NCBI GenBank assembly: GCA_036392935.1
Contig: DASVWZ010000012.1
Coordinates: forward strand, 1 to 24,611
Direction: 5' to 3'
Length of the DNA: 24,611 bases
Source of the DNA: DASVWZ01 sp036392935
GTDB lineage: Bacteria; Acidobacteriota; Terriglobia; Terriglobales; Acidobacteriaceae
Part shown: piece by piece, positions 1 through 8,277 of the stretch
Layout: each line of letters starts with the position of its first letter
Numbering within the stretch: position 1 is the first letter of the stretch
The notes under the pieces: generated by a model
Database searches by the model: none
What the model saw: the letters and a program-made list of their open reading frames with translations, nothing else
What the model was told of the DNA's origin: nothing
Made by a program: the position numbers and the translations under genes

Positions 1-247
1 CATGCACACAGTAATCTGCACCACCACCTTCTACGGCCACGGCTTCGGATTGTTCGGCAAAGTGGATCGAGTTGGTCAATTCGCAATCGTAATAATGATC
101 TGGACCGCACAACTGATCCTGTCTCCCATCTGGCTACATCATTTCCTCTTCGGGCCACTGGAGTGGTTGTGGCGTTCGTTGACCTACTGGCAGTGGGAGC
201 CATTTCGCCGAACTTCTGCGCTCGCGACCGATACCGCGACCGTGTAG
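1..247 (+). CDS. DUF418 family membrane protein, C-terminal end (partial)
   Basis: This is the 3' end of a gene that begins before the window; the visible frame runs to a TAG at 245-247. The roughly 80 residues match what I know of the DUF418 C-terminal domain (YeiB-like multi-pass membrane proteins). They show a glycine-rich YGHGFGLFGK stretch, a transmembrane helix (IVIMIWTAQLILSPIWL), and the characteristic F-GPLEWLWRSLTY end. The tail after TYWQ is short and polar, as usual. The molecular function of DUF418 proteins is not established; they are thought to be transport-related inner-membrane proteins. The ATG at position 2 is only the first methionine in the window, not the gene start. Confidence 0.8.
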   Translation, partial: MHTVICTTTFYGHGFGLFGKVDRVGQFAIVIMIWTAQLILSPIWLHHFLFGPLEWLWRSLTYWQWEPFRRTSALATDTATV

Positions 248-380
248 ACGATAATTTCGACGAACTGTCTTCTTGGTCCTCCTCGAAAACCCGTGCGTGC
301 AGCGCGTTCAATCTTCTGCTATTTTGTTGGGTTCGTGCTCTTCCCATCCCAACTCGCCGCGTGGCCCCAAGTGGACCTGA

Positions 381-1712
381 ATGCCTGACACAGTTCGCCC
401 CGAACCCTCCCGAATTTACCGCTGGATGGTGCTGCTTTTCGTCAGCATCGCCATGTTTGGCAATTATTACGTCTACGACGCCTTGAGCCCGCTCGCCGAC
501 GTTCTGAAACAGCAACTCGGGTTCACCGATGCCAATATCGGCCTTTTGCAGGCGATCTACAGCTTCCCCAATATTTTTACCGTCGTAATCGGCGGCATCA
601 TCATCGACCGCATCGGGCTGCGAAGGTCGCTGATGATCTTCGGCGTGCTGTGCTTGATCGGGCCCGCAATCACCGCGGCGACAGGAACCCTGTGGATCAT
701 GGCAACTGGACGTCTCATCTTCGGCATGGGCGCCGAGTCGCTCATCGTCGCGGTCACCGCCGCTTTGGCGCGCTGGTTCCGTGGCAAGGAATTGAGCTTT
801 GCCTTCGGCGTTAACCTGACCATCGCGCGCCTGGGATCATTCGCGGCGCTCAACTCTCCAACTTGGGCGCGCTGGGCATACGCCTATTGGCGTTGGCCAT
901 TCCTGATCGCGCTTGCCTTCTCTTCTTTATGTGTCTTCGGGTCCGCCGTCTACTGGGGCATGGAAGTGCACGCAGAAAAGGTTTATCACTTAGGCGAAGC
1001 CTCTACAGACAAGATCGTCTTCTCCGATCTGTTCAAGTTCAGTCTCAGCTATTGGTACATCGTCGCTCTGTGCGTGACCTTTTATTCGGCGATCTTCCCC
1101 TTCCAGACCTTTGCCGTGGAATTCTTCATCGGAGCGCATGGCACCTCGCGTGAAGTCGGCGGATTTCTGTCCAGCCTGCTGACGCTCTTTGCTATGTTCG
1201 CCACTCCGCTATTTGGATTGATGGTCGATCGCATCGGGCACCGCGCGATTCTCATGATGCTCGGCTCGATGCTGCTGATCCCGGTCTATCTCATCATGGC
1301 GTACGTGCCCTCTGTCAGGCACGTCGTGCTGAATATTCCCTTCTTTGGCACCTGGGACGTTCCCTTGCTCTTGCTCGGCGTTATGGGAACGATGGGGGTA
1401 GCTTTTTCGCTGATCCCTGCCGTGATGTGGCCGTCGGTTGCATATATCGTCGACCCCGCCAAGCTGGGCACCGGATACGGCGTGATGACCATGATCCAAA
1501 ATATCGGCCTCTTCGGCTTCAATCTGCTGATTGGCTGGGCCAACACTTACAGTAACGCCAGCCCAACCAATCCGGCCGGTTATCGCCTTGGTATGTGGAT
1601 TTTTTCCATCCTGGGATTCTTGGGTGTGTTCTTTGCATTCCTTTTACATCAGCGGGAAACCGGGCCGCATGGTCACGGGTTAGAGACTATTACCACCAAA
1701 ACATCGGCCTGA
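381..1712 (+). CDS. MFS transporter (MFSD1-like)
   Basis: A 443-residue major facilitator superfamily permease of normal family length, with about 12 hydrophobic segments. The signature loop between TM2 and TM3 is present (GGIIIDRIGLRR, residues 71-82). Its pseudo-repeat in the second half is GLMVDRIGHRA. The N-terminal half (NYYVYDALSPLADVL) and the motif GRLIFGMGAESLIVA resemble the MFSD1/nitrate-sugar-like branch of MFS, some of whose members move dipeptides or organic anions. The substrate cannot be read from the sequence. The C-terminus is cytoplasmic and short. The ATG start lacks a strong ribosome-binding site but fits the first TM helix. It follows the DUF418 gene by 133 bp with no clear terminator. 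Confidence 0.88.
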   Translation: MPDTVRPEPSRIYRWMVLLFVSIAMFGNYYVYDALSPLADVLKQQLGFTDANIGLLQAIYSFPNIFTVVIGGIIIDRIGLRRSLMIFGVLCLIGPAITAATGTLWIMATGRLIFGMGAESLIVAVTAALARWFRGKELSFAFGVNLTIARLGSFAALNSPTWARWAYAYWRWPFLIALAFSSLCVFGSAVYWGMEVHAEKVYHLGEASTDKIVFSDLFKFSLSYWYIVALCVTFYSAIFPFQTFAVEFFIGAHGTSREVGGFLSSLLTLFAMFATPLFGLMVDRIGHRAILMMLGSMLLIPVYLIMAYVPSVRHVVLNIPFFGTWDVPLLLLGVMGTMGVAFSLIPAVMWPSVAYIVDPAKLGTGYGVMTMIQNIGLFGFNLLIGWANTYSNASPTNPAGYRLGMWIFSILGFLGVFFAFLLHQRETGPHGHGLETITTKTSA

Positions 1713-1736
1713 AGGTTGCAGAAAAATTGGCGGCAG

Positions 1737-1766
1737 ATTACCTCCGCGTTTCGGCGGATAAGTAAT
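1737..1766 (+). terminator. Imperfect hairpin downstream of the MFS gene
   Basis: ATTAC-CTCCGC and GCGGATAA-GTAAT face each other around a GTTTCG loop, giving an imperfect stem about 25 bp after the MFS stop codon. There is no clean U-tract, so it is only a weak terminator candidate. The sequence just downstream turns AT-rich (TATTATTATT) before the sigma-factor gene and may hold its promoter. Confidence 0.25.
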
Positions 1767-1967
1767 TCATATTATTATTGCTTATTGCACTTTTTGAAAG
1801 ACGAGGTGGGATGACAGATTTGGCAGCCGGGGACTGAAGTAATGCCGGCGTATATACCGGAAATACCCATTCTGCCATTGCTTCGAAGTTACCACCGACT
1901 CCCGCAAGCAATACAACGAAAAGCTACTTACGCCGCATCCCATGGATTGCGGCCGGAAAAAGGTCAG

Positions 1968-2570
1968 TTGACGGACGCAAAGAGATCGCAGGGCGACAGG
2001 CTCGCTGAGGCAACGGCGATTGAACAGGCCAAGCAGGGGGATGCTCTGGCATTCGAAACCCTGTATAACCTCCACAAACGCCGGGTGTATTCCTTGTGCT
2101 TGCGCATGACGGCAAACACCGCCATGGCTGAGGATTTAACTCAGGAAGCCTTCCTCCAGCTGTTTCGAAAAATTGCAACGTTTCGGGGCGAGTCTGCGTT
2201 CTCTACGTGGTTGCATCGAATGGCTGTAAACGTAGTCCTGATGCAGTTGCGTAAGAAGAACCTGAACCTGACGCCGCTCGACGAAACCCTTCCGACCGAA
2301 GAGGATTCGCCGAAAAAAGAACCGGGGGCGGACGACGCCAGGCTGATCGGCTCGATCGACCGCTTGCGGCTCGAAGAAGCAGTCGGAGCGTTGCCGCCGG
2401 GATACAGAACGGTCTTTGTCTTGCACGATGTGGAAGGTTACGAACATAACGAAATTGCAGAGATGGTTGGTTGTTCAATTGGCAATAGCAAGTCACAATT
2501 GCATAAGGCAAGAATGAAGTTACGCGAACTTCTCCGAACGAGCAGAGCCGAAAAGGCCACCAAGCCATAA
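1968..2570 (+). CDS. ECF-family RNA polymerase sigma factor
   Basis: A sigma-70 family extracytoplasmic-function sigma factor of 200 residues from the chosen start. Sigma region 2 spans about residues 26-96: it contains AFETLYNLHKRRVYSLCLRM, the DLTQEAFLQLF core-binding helix, and a TFRGESAFSTWLHRMAVN DNA-melting segment. Region 4 spans about 134-188, with LPPGYRTVFVLHDVEGYEHNEIAE and the HTH recognition helix around SIGNSKSQLHKAR. I chose the TTG at 1968 because AAAAAGG sits 4 nt upstream and the protein then has normal ECF length. An in-frame ATG at 1842 would add 42 residues that look unlike any sigma domain. The anti-sigma gene follows 36 bp later, so it is probably held inactive by that membrane partner. 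Confidence 0.9.
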   Translation: MTDAKRSQGDRLAEATAIEQAKQGDALAFETLYNLHKRRVYSLCLRMTANTAMAEDLTQEAFLQLFRKIATFRGESAFSTWLHRMAVNVVLMQLRKKNLNLTPLDETLPTEEDSPKKEPGADDARLIGSIDRLRLEEAVGALPPGYRTVFVLHDVEGYEHNEIAEMVGCSIGNSKSQLHKARMKLRELLRTSRAEKATKP

Positions 2571-2606
2571 GGAGGCAGGTCGCGTGAGATTTGGGAGAGA
2601 GTCGTC

Positions 2607-3425
2607 ATGACGTGCGAAGAGTTCCAACAGATTCTGCCGGAACTGGGCAGTGGAAGTTCGACCGCCAAGGTCGCCCATTTGCGCTCCTGTTCCCAGTGTG
2701 CGGGTTTGCTGGCCGATCTGAATGAGATTGCGCGTCAGTCGAAGCAATTGCAGGCCTCCGATGAGCCACCCGGCCAGGTTTGGCAGTCCATCTTCACTAC
2801 TCTTCAGGATGAAGGTTTAATTCGCGAGAAAGTTGAAGTCCCGCTCGCTGCGCCCGTATATCACGTTCTGGGAGATGCGGTACACGTTCGGTCTTGCACA
2901 AGGTGCGCCGGGGTTTTGGCCGATCTGGACGCAATCTCCGAGCAGGCGCGGTTGCTTAAGGCCACCGAAGAGCCCAGTCCCAGGGTCTGGGCATCGATTG
3001 AGATAGCGCTACGCCGAGAAGGTCTGATCCGTGACCGGCAATCGGAAGCGGTCGAGGCCGCAAGAGCCACACCCTCCTGGTCTCGCTGGAAGCTGGCTTG
3101 GCTTGTGCCCTTAGCCGCGGCTGCGGCGCTGGCGCTTGGAACCTTGATCTTTCAGCATGGAGACGGCGTGCGCAACCGGATTGTGAAGACGGATCCGAAG
3201 CAAAATGTTGTCACACCGGAGCAGCAACAGATGGTGGCGCTGGTGGCCCCCGAGCAGCGCGATGCTTATGAGGCGGATCTGAGAGCCGTCGATGAATACA
3301 TACAGGACGCTGAGAGTTCGGCGAACGCCAATCCAGGCGACGCATTCGCCCATCAGCGGCTGGTCAGTGCCTACGAACAACGCGCCATGATGTATGAAAT
3401 GGCGATGAACCGTTCTTTGCGTTAA
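2607..3425 (+). CDS. Membrane anti-sigma factor with duplicated HxxxCxxC module
   Basis: A 272-residue predicted anti-sigma factor for the ECF sigma encoded just upstream. The cytoplasmic N-terminus carries a zf-HC2-like motif, HLRSCSQC (residues 24-31). The same module recurs 69 residues later as HVRSCTRC (93-100). Each motif is followed by a closely matching helix: CAGLLADLNEIARQ against CAGVLADLDAISEQ, then DEPPGQVW against EEPSPRVW, and DEGLIREK against REGLIRDR. A single TM helix lies at about 163-182 (WLVPLAAAAALALGTLIF). The roughly 90-residue periplasmic part is charged and helical. Translation starts at an ATG with GGGAGAG 8 nt upstream. The family normally has one zinc-binding module, so the second copy is unusual. 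The inhibition of the neighbouring sigma is inferred from the gene pairing. Confidence 0.82.
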   Translation: MTCEEFQQILPELGSGSSTAKVAHLRSCSQCAGLLADLNEIARQSKQLQASDEPPGQVWQSIFTTLQDEGLIREKVEVPLAAPVYHVLGDAVHVRSCTRCAGVLADLDAISEQARLLKATEEPSPRVWASIEIALRREGLIRDRQSEAVEAARATPSWSRWKLAWLVPLAAAAALALGTLIFQHGDGVRNRIVKTDPKQNVVTPEQQQMVALVAPEQRDAYEADLRAVDEYIQDAESSANANPGDAFAHQRLVSAYEQRAMMYEMAMNRSLR

Positions 3426-3442
3426 TGATTTGCGTTAAATGA
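3416..3442 (+). repeat. Short tandem repeat at the anti-sigma gene stop codon
   Basis: TTTGCGTTAATGA (3416-3428) is followed at once by TTTGCGTTAAATGA (3429-3442). The first copy contains the last codons and the stop of the anti-sigma gene, so the second copy lies just downstream as a near-duplicate. It is probably a replication-slippage product. Confidence 0.6.
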
Positions 3443-3504
3443 TCGTTATAACCATTATCGAGTTTGGGGGACTAGCCGCAAGCTAGCGCTTTGGGGAGAA
3501 AGCC

Positions 3505-4359
3505 ATGGGTAGATGTGCGGAACGTGCAGCGGTTTTGACAACTGTCCTGGTTTTCGCCGGGTCGGCGCTAGCCACTGATCTCATTCACAAGGAATTTCAT
3601 TTCAAGGTCCGCCGTCACGCCAGCATTTCCGTCCTTAATGAGTACGGCCCAATTACCGTCCATCCGGTGGCAGGACATCAGGTAATCGTGAATGCGTATC
3701 TCCATTCCCCCAAGGTTGAGGTGAATTCCAGCCAGCGGGGAAGCCGGGTCGAGTTCGTTTCGCATCTTCTCCCCGGGGCAAATGCTGACAGCGGCACAGT
3801 GGATTACGATGTCTTACTGCCCGCCGATGCCAGCGTCACACTCGATGCCTGCAGTGGATCGATTTACGCTGAGGGCTTACGCGGCGACGTAACCCTGGTC
3901 GGCAACTCCGGAGCGGTCGAAGTAAAGAATGTCAGCAACGGCCACGTCCATATAAAGACCCTCGACGGTCCGATCACGCTCACTAATGTCTCCGATGGCC
4001 ACGTCGAAGTCACCTCCGTCGGCGGACAAGTGACTATGACTTCGGTGTCGGGATCGAGAATTGACGTCAACACCAACAAGGGAAACATCGCCTATAACGG
4101 CGATTTTGGTGGAGGCGGCGAATACTTGTTTATGACCAATACCGGCAACATCGATGCCACCGCGCCTGCGTATGCGTCCATTTCCGTCAGCGCACAGTCG
4201 ATGAAGGGCCAAGTGGTCAATGATTTCCCCCTCCACCCCAACGACGAAACCTACGTCGTCACCATGGGGAGTAGCTTCTTCGGTTACTTGGGTAAGGCTG
4301 CATCTTCCGTTAAGCTGGTCTCCTGGAGTGGTAAAATCCACCTCAAGAAACACCCATAA
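3505..4359 (+). CDS. Secreted DUF4097-family beta-strand repeat protein
   Basis: A 284-residue exported protein with a signal peptide (residues 1-23, hydrophobic VLTTVLVFAGSALA). The rest is made of short repeating beta-strand units such as GDVTLVGNSGAVEVKNVSNG, HVHIKTLDGPITLTNVSDG and HVEVTSVGGQVTMTSVSG. This pattern is typical of DUF4097/adhesin-like single-stranded beta-helix proteins. Start: ATG with GGGGAGAAA upstream. It lies 79 bp after the anti-sigma gene on the same strand. DUF4097 proteins are commonly encoded beside ECF sigma/anti-sigma pairs and are thought to act at the cell envelope. The exact function is unknown; I infer it belongs to the regulon or sensing arm of this module. 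Confidence 0.8.
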   Translation: MGRCAERAAVLTTVLVFAGSALATDLIHKEFHFKVRRHASISVLNEYGPITVHPVAGHQVIVNAYLHSPKVEVNSSQRGSRVEFVSHLLPGANADSGTVDYDVLLPADASVTLDACSGSIYAEGLRGDVTLVGNSGAVEVKNVSNGHVHIKTLDGPITLTNVSDGHVEVTSVGGQVTMTSVSGSRIDVNTNKGNIAYNGDFGGGGEYLFMTNTGNIDATAPAYASISVSAQSMKGQVVNDFPLHPNDETYVVTMGSSFFGYLGKAASSVKLVSWSGKIHLKKHP

Positions 4360-4398
4360 TTCCGGCTTTGTGCAAGCCTTGATTTGCGAGCCAGACGC

Positions 4399-4959
4399 AT
4401 GACACCTGATCGCGGTTCGCCGTGTACGGGCGAAAAGCGGGACGGTACACGGCGAAGCATTTTTTTGGTCGGATTCATGGGTGCAGGCAAAACCAGCGTT
4501 GGCCGTGCGCTGAGCCGGCATTTGGGTTGGGATTTTGCAGACTTGGATCAGTGGATTGAGGCCACGGCCGGACGCACAATCACCGAGATTTTTGAAGCTT
4601 CCGGAGAGCCGGTGTTTCGCAAGATAGAACACACGGCTCTCAGGAATCTATGCGACCAGTTGCTGGGTGAACCCAAGGTCATTGCGCTGGGCGGAGGAGC
4701 GTTTGTGCAGCCTAAAAATGTGGCCCTGATCGAAGGCGTCGCGGCGCATACAGTTTTTTTGGACGCACCGCCCGAGGAACTGCTGCGGCGCTGCCGTCTG
4801 CAACCGCAGGCGAGGCCGCTTTGTTCGGATGTCGTTCGCTTTCGACAGTTGTATGAAGCGCGCAAGCCCGGCTATCTGGGTGCGGCCCGCCGCATCGAAA
4901 CGCAGGGCAAAGAGATCGAGGCTGTTGCTATGGAGGTGGCATGCGTTTTGGGAGTTTAA
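4399..4959 (+). CDS. aroK: Shikimate kinase
   Basis: Shikimate kinase phosphorylates shikimate at the 3-hydroxyl with ATP in the chorismate (aromatic amino acid) pathway, in the cytoplasm. The 186-residue protein shows a Walker A P-loop (GFMGAGKT, residues 25-32). It also has the shikimate-binding DLD at 48-50, FR..E at 73-77, GGGAF at 98-102, the lid arginine in ARPL (about 139), and YEARKPGYL (152-160). The ATG at 4399 is preferred. An in-frame TTG at 4384 would add five residues. About 18 residues precede the P-loop strand, slightly more than usual. The 3' end overlaps the next gene by 19 bp. Confidence 0.92.
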   Translation: MTPDRGSPCTGEKRDGTRRSIFLVGFMGAGKTSVGRALSRHLGWDFADLDQWIEATAGRTITEIFEASGEPVFRKIEHTALRNLCDQLLGEPKVIALGGGAFVQPKNVALIEGVAAHTVFLDAPPEELLRRCRLQPQARPLCSDVVRFRQLYEARKPGYLGAARRIETQGKEIEAVAMEVACVLGV

Positions 4960-5711
4960 TTCGGCATGCTGATGTAAGACGGACGCTGACCGGGGACGCC
5001 TGGTTCATGCTCGCCCTTGCTTTGGCATGCTCTATATCGGCCTTCGCCGCGGATAAGAAACCAACCGTGGATTCTGGAACCTTTGCCGTACTCATGAACG
5101 GTCAGCGGGTCGCGACCGAAACCTTTTCGATCACCCAGGACAACCGTGGTAGCTCGATCACGTCTCACTTTAAGAGCGAATCAGGATCGCAGAAAGCCGA
5201 ACAGACCTCCGACCTCCAACTTGCCCAGAACGGCGATTTGACTCGATATGAATGGAAGGAACTGACCCCCGGACAATCGCACGCCGTGGTTGAGCCCGAT
5301 GGCAATTTTCTGATCCAGCGCGAGTGGAAAAATCCCGGCGAGAAACCGCTGGAGCAGCCGTTCCTGTTGCCCGCCTCCACCAATATCGTCGACGATTATT
5401 TTTTCGTGCAGCAGGAAGTGCTCGCCTGGAGGTATCTCGCGACCAGTTGCAAACACGAGCAAGGACCGATTCAATGTCCACTGAAGCAGAAACAGCAGAT
5501 GGGCACATTGAATCCGCATATTCGCGCCTCGCAGTCGGTTGGCGTATCGTTCGCCGGACGGGAAAAGGTCAAGATCCACGGGGCGGATCAGGAACTGATT
5601 CGGCTCGATATGACCGCCGATTCCGGCGACTGGACGCTATGGCTCGACGATAACTTGAAACTGCAGCGTGTCGTGGCGCCGGTGGAAAATACCGAAGTAG
5701 TGCGTGACTAG
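4941..5711 (+). CDS. Exported protein of unknown function overlapping aroK
   Basis: A 256-residue protein I do not recognise. It has an N-terminal signal peptide after an unusually long n-region, with hydrophobic core MLALALACSISAFA (residues 23-36) and likely cleavage before ADKK. The mature part is hydrophilic with alternating beta-strand character (GTFAVLMNGQRVATETFSI, GDWTLWLDDNLKLQRVV), suggesting a periplasmic beta-sandwich or lipocalin-like fold. It contains two cysteines (around TSCKHEQGPIQC) that could form a disulfide. The ATG at 4941 has GGAGG 4 nt upstream, inside aroK, so the two genes are probably translationally coupled. An alternative ATG at 5007 would start right at the hydrophobic core. 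Confidence 0.7.
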   Translation: MRFGSLIRHADVRRTLTGDAWFMLALALACSISAFAADKKPTVDSGTFAVLMNGQRVATETFSITQDNRGSSITSHFKSESGSQKAEQTSDLQLAQNGDLTRYEWKELTPGQSHAVVEPDGNFLIQREWKNPGEKPLEQPFLLPASTNIVDDYFFVQQEVLAWRYLATSCKHEQGPIQCPLKQKQQMGTLNPHIRASQSVGVSFAGREKVKIHGADQELIRLDMTADSGDWTLWLDDNLKLQRVVAPVENTEVVRD

Positions 5712-5765
5712 CCGGCGCAAGTCGCGTTGCGGTCCGATCTTGCGAATTTCGCTCCACAAAAACAG

Positions 5766-6839
5766 ATGGCACTGGTCGATTCACGCGCGGCGCGGGTTAT
5801 CTTTACGGCGTTGCTCTTTCTATTGGGCATTGGCTTCCTCTACTTTGCCTTCCACACCCTGATTGCATTCCTCTTCGCCATCCTGCTCGCTTATCTGATG
5901 AATCCCGCGGTTACGCGCATTGAGAGATGGACGCGCGGCCGCGGAACGGCAATCGCGTTGATGTACGCGGTTGTGCTAATGCTGCTGGCTGTCTTCTTCT
6001 TCTTCATTGGACCCGGAGTCGCCCGCCAGGCCCAACGTTTGGCGCAAGCAATCCCCGGGTTAATCGAAAACATCGGTTCCGGCCAAATTGCCGAGGAGAT
6101 CGGCGCCCGTCATGGCTGGAGCCTGGGCACGCAGCAGCTCGCGCAAAATTTCCTTATCAGCCATCGCGCCGACATACTCGCCATGGCCCAGGGCATCGGC
6201 TTACGCGTTGCCGACGCCGCCAAGCAGTCCTGGCTTCTGGTTGTGGTGCCGATTCTGGCAGTTTTTTTCCTGAAGGATGGCCCCAGATTCCGCGACGCGC
6301 TCTTGGCCTTCGTAACTTCGGAACGCCAGCGCCAATTGTTCCACAACGTTATCGGCGACCTGAACCTGATGCTGGCGCAATTCATTCGCGCTCAGTTGAC
6401 CATGGTACTGCTCTCCTTCATCGCCTACATGAGTTTTCTCGGATTGATGCGGGTGCCGTATGCGCTGGTACTGAGCAGCGCCGGTGGCGTAATGGAATTC
6501 ATTCCCCTGGTCGGGCCATTGGTCACAGCAGCCGTAATTCTTTCCGTCGCAACCCTGACCGGGTACTCTCACTGGATCGTCCTGGCGTTATTTCTGGCAG
6601 CTTGGCGCCTGACGGTGGACTACGTGCTCGTGCCCCGCATCATGGGAAACAGCATGGAACTGCATCCGCTCGCAACCATTTTCGGCGTGCTCGCCGGCGG
6701 TGAGATCGGAGGCGTATTGGGCATCTATCTTTCGATCCCGGTCATGGCAGCCCTACGAATCGTCTGGAAGCGCTGGCAACCCTACTCGCAATCCAATCAT
6801 TCTGCGCTGGTAGAAGTCCCGGGCCCGAGCGAGCCCTAG
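5766..6839 (+). CDS. AI-2E family transporter (permease)
   Basis: A 357-residue multi-pass membrane protein of the AI-2E/PerM/TqsA family. An N-terminal pair of TM helices (VIFTALLFLLGIGFLYFAF, LIAFLFAILLAYLMNP) is followed by the RxxAxxLxY-type region. A soluble central segment comes next, then ILAVFFLKDGPRFRD, typical of this family. The C-terminal half has the hallmark AGGVMEFIPLVGPLVTAAV and VDYVLVPRIMGNSMELHPLATIFGVLAGGEIGGVLGIYLSIP. Family members export autoinducer-2 or act in Na+/H+ antiport; the substrate here is unknown. The ATG at 5766 fits the domain start. A TTG at 5727 would add 13 residues, and neither start has a strong ribosome-binding site. It lies shortly after the exported-protein gene on the same strand. 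Confidence 0.9.
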   Translation: MALVDSRAARVIFTALLFLLGIGFLYFAFHTLIAFLFAILLAYLMNPAVTRIERWTRGRGTAIALMYAVVLMLLAVFFFFIGPGVARQAQRLAQAIPGLIENIGSGQIAEEIGARHGWSLGTQQLAQNFLISHRADILAMAQGIGLRVADAAKQSWLLVVVPILAVFFLKDGPRFRDALLAFVTSERQRQLFHNVIGDLNLMLAQFIRAQLTMVLLSFIAYMSFLGLMRVPYALVLSSAGGVMEFIPLVGPLVTAAVILSVATLTGYSHWIVLALFLAAWRLTVDYVLVPRIMGNSMELHPLATIFGVLAGGEIGGVLGIYLSIPVMAALRIVWKRWQPYSQSNHSALVEVPGPSEP

Positions 6840-6855
6840 CAGTTCCCTGGCGAAA

Positions 6856-8157
6856 TCAATTTCCGTTCGGTGGCGACGGCGAAATCGGAGATGGCGGCGG
6901 ATCCACCAGCTTCACATCATAGGATTGCCCAACGATTTGCGTCGGTGTCGTTTGCACCAGTAGTTCATCGGTCAGCGTGCTGAAGATCTCGAAGTTTCCG
7001 CCCTGGCAAACATAGACGACTGTCCTCCCGGCGATCGGCTGGATACCGGTTGCATTCCCCGGCGTTGTTGGCGTCGTGATTACGCCATTCGTGGTGTTGT
7101 AGATGCTCAGGCAGCCGGGAACCCCCGTAGTGGTGTTCGTGTTCGTGCACGAATACGAACCAATAAACAACTGCCCATCGTCGCTCAGAGCCATGCGGTT
7201 GTGATACCCATCCACAATCGGAACCGCGGATTGAACCACCGCCATCGACTGCGTATTAACAATCACCAGCGTCCCGCAATTGCCCAGCGAACACCGGTAA
7301 CCCGGCGGCGAGCCGGCAACATACAGATCGCTTCCGTTCAGCATTCCGTAGGTCGCGCCCTTCACTGGCACGGATTTCCCCGGCCCCGACGATCCCGGCA
7401 CAAACATGCGGATGCTGGCGCTTGTCCCACCGCACTCGGCGCCGCAGTTGAAAACATACGCTGTCACTCCGTTGAACACTGCCCACACCGGCCGATCGAA
7501 GCCCGGAACCACAGCCGTGACCGGGTTTTGGTTGCTTCCAATGAAAATCGTTGAAATCACCGTCACCGAATCCGACTGGTCGCTGAACACCAGCAGCGTG
7601 GTCCCGTCAGCGGTACCTACGACATACCGCGCTGCCGGCACGGGTATAGCGGCCTTAATTCCGCCCGTCGTGATATTGAAAACCAGCACCGCCCCCGGCG
7701 CCTGCCCAACAATCGCCGCATCCGGCACCGCCGCGTACGCCGTCGCATTGTCGTTTGAAATGAAAAAGCTCTCCGTGAAACCTGGCAGGCTGATCGGTGG
7801 AACCGGCCCTCCGGTGGATAGGCTTGCAAGGCCTTCCGTAGCGTTGTCAACTACCGCGATGGTGTTGCCCACCTGGCTGAAAATGGCGGTGTAATGCAGA
7901 TTTGGCGACAGCGCCATAATGCTCGGCTGGGTGCTGTTTCCGGAAAGCGCAATGTTAGTCGTGGCCAGTGCGTCGTTCACCGCATTCACCACGTTCAGCA
8001 CCGGAACATGTCCGGTCCCCGAAGGGAATAGCGGATTCGAAACGAACGCCCGGTAGGCAAAACCGCTGACGTGGGACGTAGACGACTTGCTCCCACAGGA
8101 AACCAATGCCGTGCTGATGAAAACGAGCACCAGCAGGCTCGTGACGCACTTTTTCAA
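6856..8157 (-). CDS. Lipoprotein with predicted beta-propeller (YncE-like)
   Basis: A 433-residue predicted lipoprotein. From the TTG at 8157 the signal peptide reads LKKCVTSLLVLVFISTALVSC. It has a lipobox (LVSC) with the acceptor cysteine at residue 21, followed by a Gly/Ser linker. The body consists of repeated blades such as NTIAVVDNATEGLASLSTG, GAVLVFNITTGGIKAAIPVP and GTLVIVNTQSMAVVQSAVP, as in the YncE/YVTN beta-propeller superfamily. The C-terminus is proline-rich. The TTG start is supported by GGGAG 8 nt upstream; a longer open frame back to 8247 would bury the signal peptide. Many such proteins are found in Acidobacteria, and the ligand and role are unknown. It is divergent from the methyltransferase gene at 8278. 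Confidence 0.75.
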   Translation of the reverse strand: MKKCVTSLLVLVFISTALVSCGSKSSTSHVSGFAYRAFVSNPLFPSGTGHVPVLNVVNAVNDALATTNIALSGNSTQPSIMALSPNLHYTAIFSQVGNTIAVVDNATEGLASLSTGGPVPPISLPGFTESFFISNDNATAYAAVPDAAIVGQAPGAVLVFNITTGGIKAAIPVPAARYVVGTADGTTLLVFSDQSDSVTVISTIFIGSNQNPVTAVVPGFDRPVWAVFNGVTAYVFNCGAECGGTSASIRMFVPGSSGPGKSVPVKGATYGMLNGSDLYVAGSPPGYRCSLGNCGTLVIVNTQSMAVVQSAVPIVDGYHNRMALSDDGQLFIGSYSCTNTNTTTGVPGCLSIYNTTNGVITTPTTPGNATGIQPIAGRTVVYVCQGGNFEIFSTLTDELLVQTTPTQIVGQSYDVKLVDPPPSPISPSPPNGN

Positions 8158-8165
8158 ACCTGAAA

Positions 8166-8170
8166 CTCCC
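8166..8170 (-). promoter_or_regulatory. Ribosome-binding site for the lipoprotein gene
   Basis: On the minus strand GGGAG lies 8 nt before a TTG codon. It decides the start at 8157, because that start places a canonical lipoprotein signal peptide at the N-terminus. Confidence 0.55.
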
Positions 8171-8277
8171 AGGAGAATGAAGGATAAAGGCTTAGATGCA
8201 AGAAGGTGGATTATAACAGAGCTTCCACGGCTCCAACTCAAGTGCAAAATTGCCGCCCATCCGTTATTCTTTCTTAA

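Noticed and set aside
3877..4632. Minus-strand open frame of 251 codons opposite the DUF4097 gene and aroK
   Set aside because: The forward genes have signal peptide, ribosome-binding site and P-loop; the reverse frame has none.
8248..8277. SAM or cobalamin riboswitch before the methyltransferase/MTHFR gene
   Set aside because: The space to the divergent lipoprotein gene is only about 120 bp and no conserved riboswitch core was recognised.
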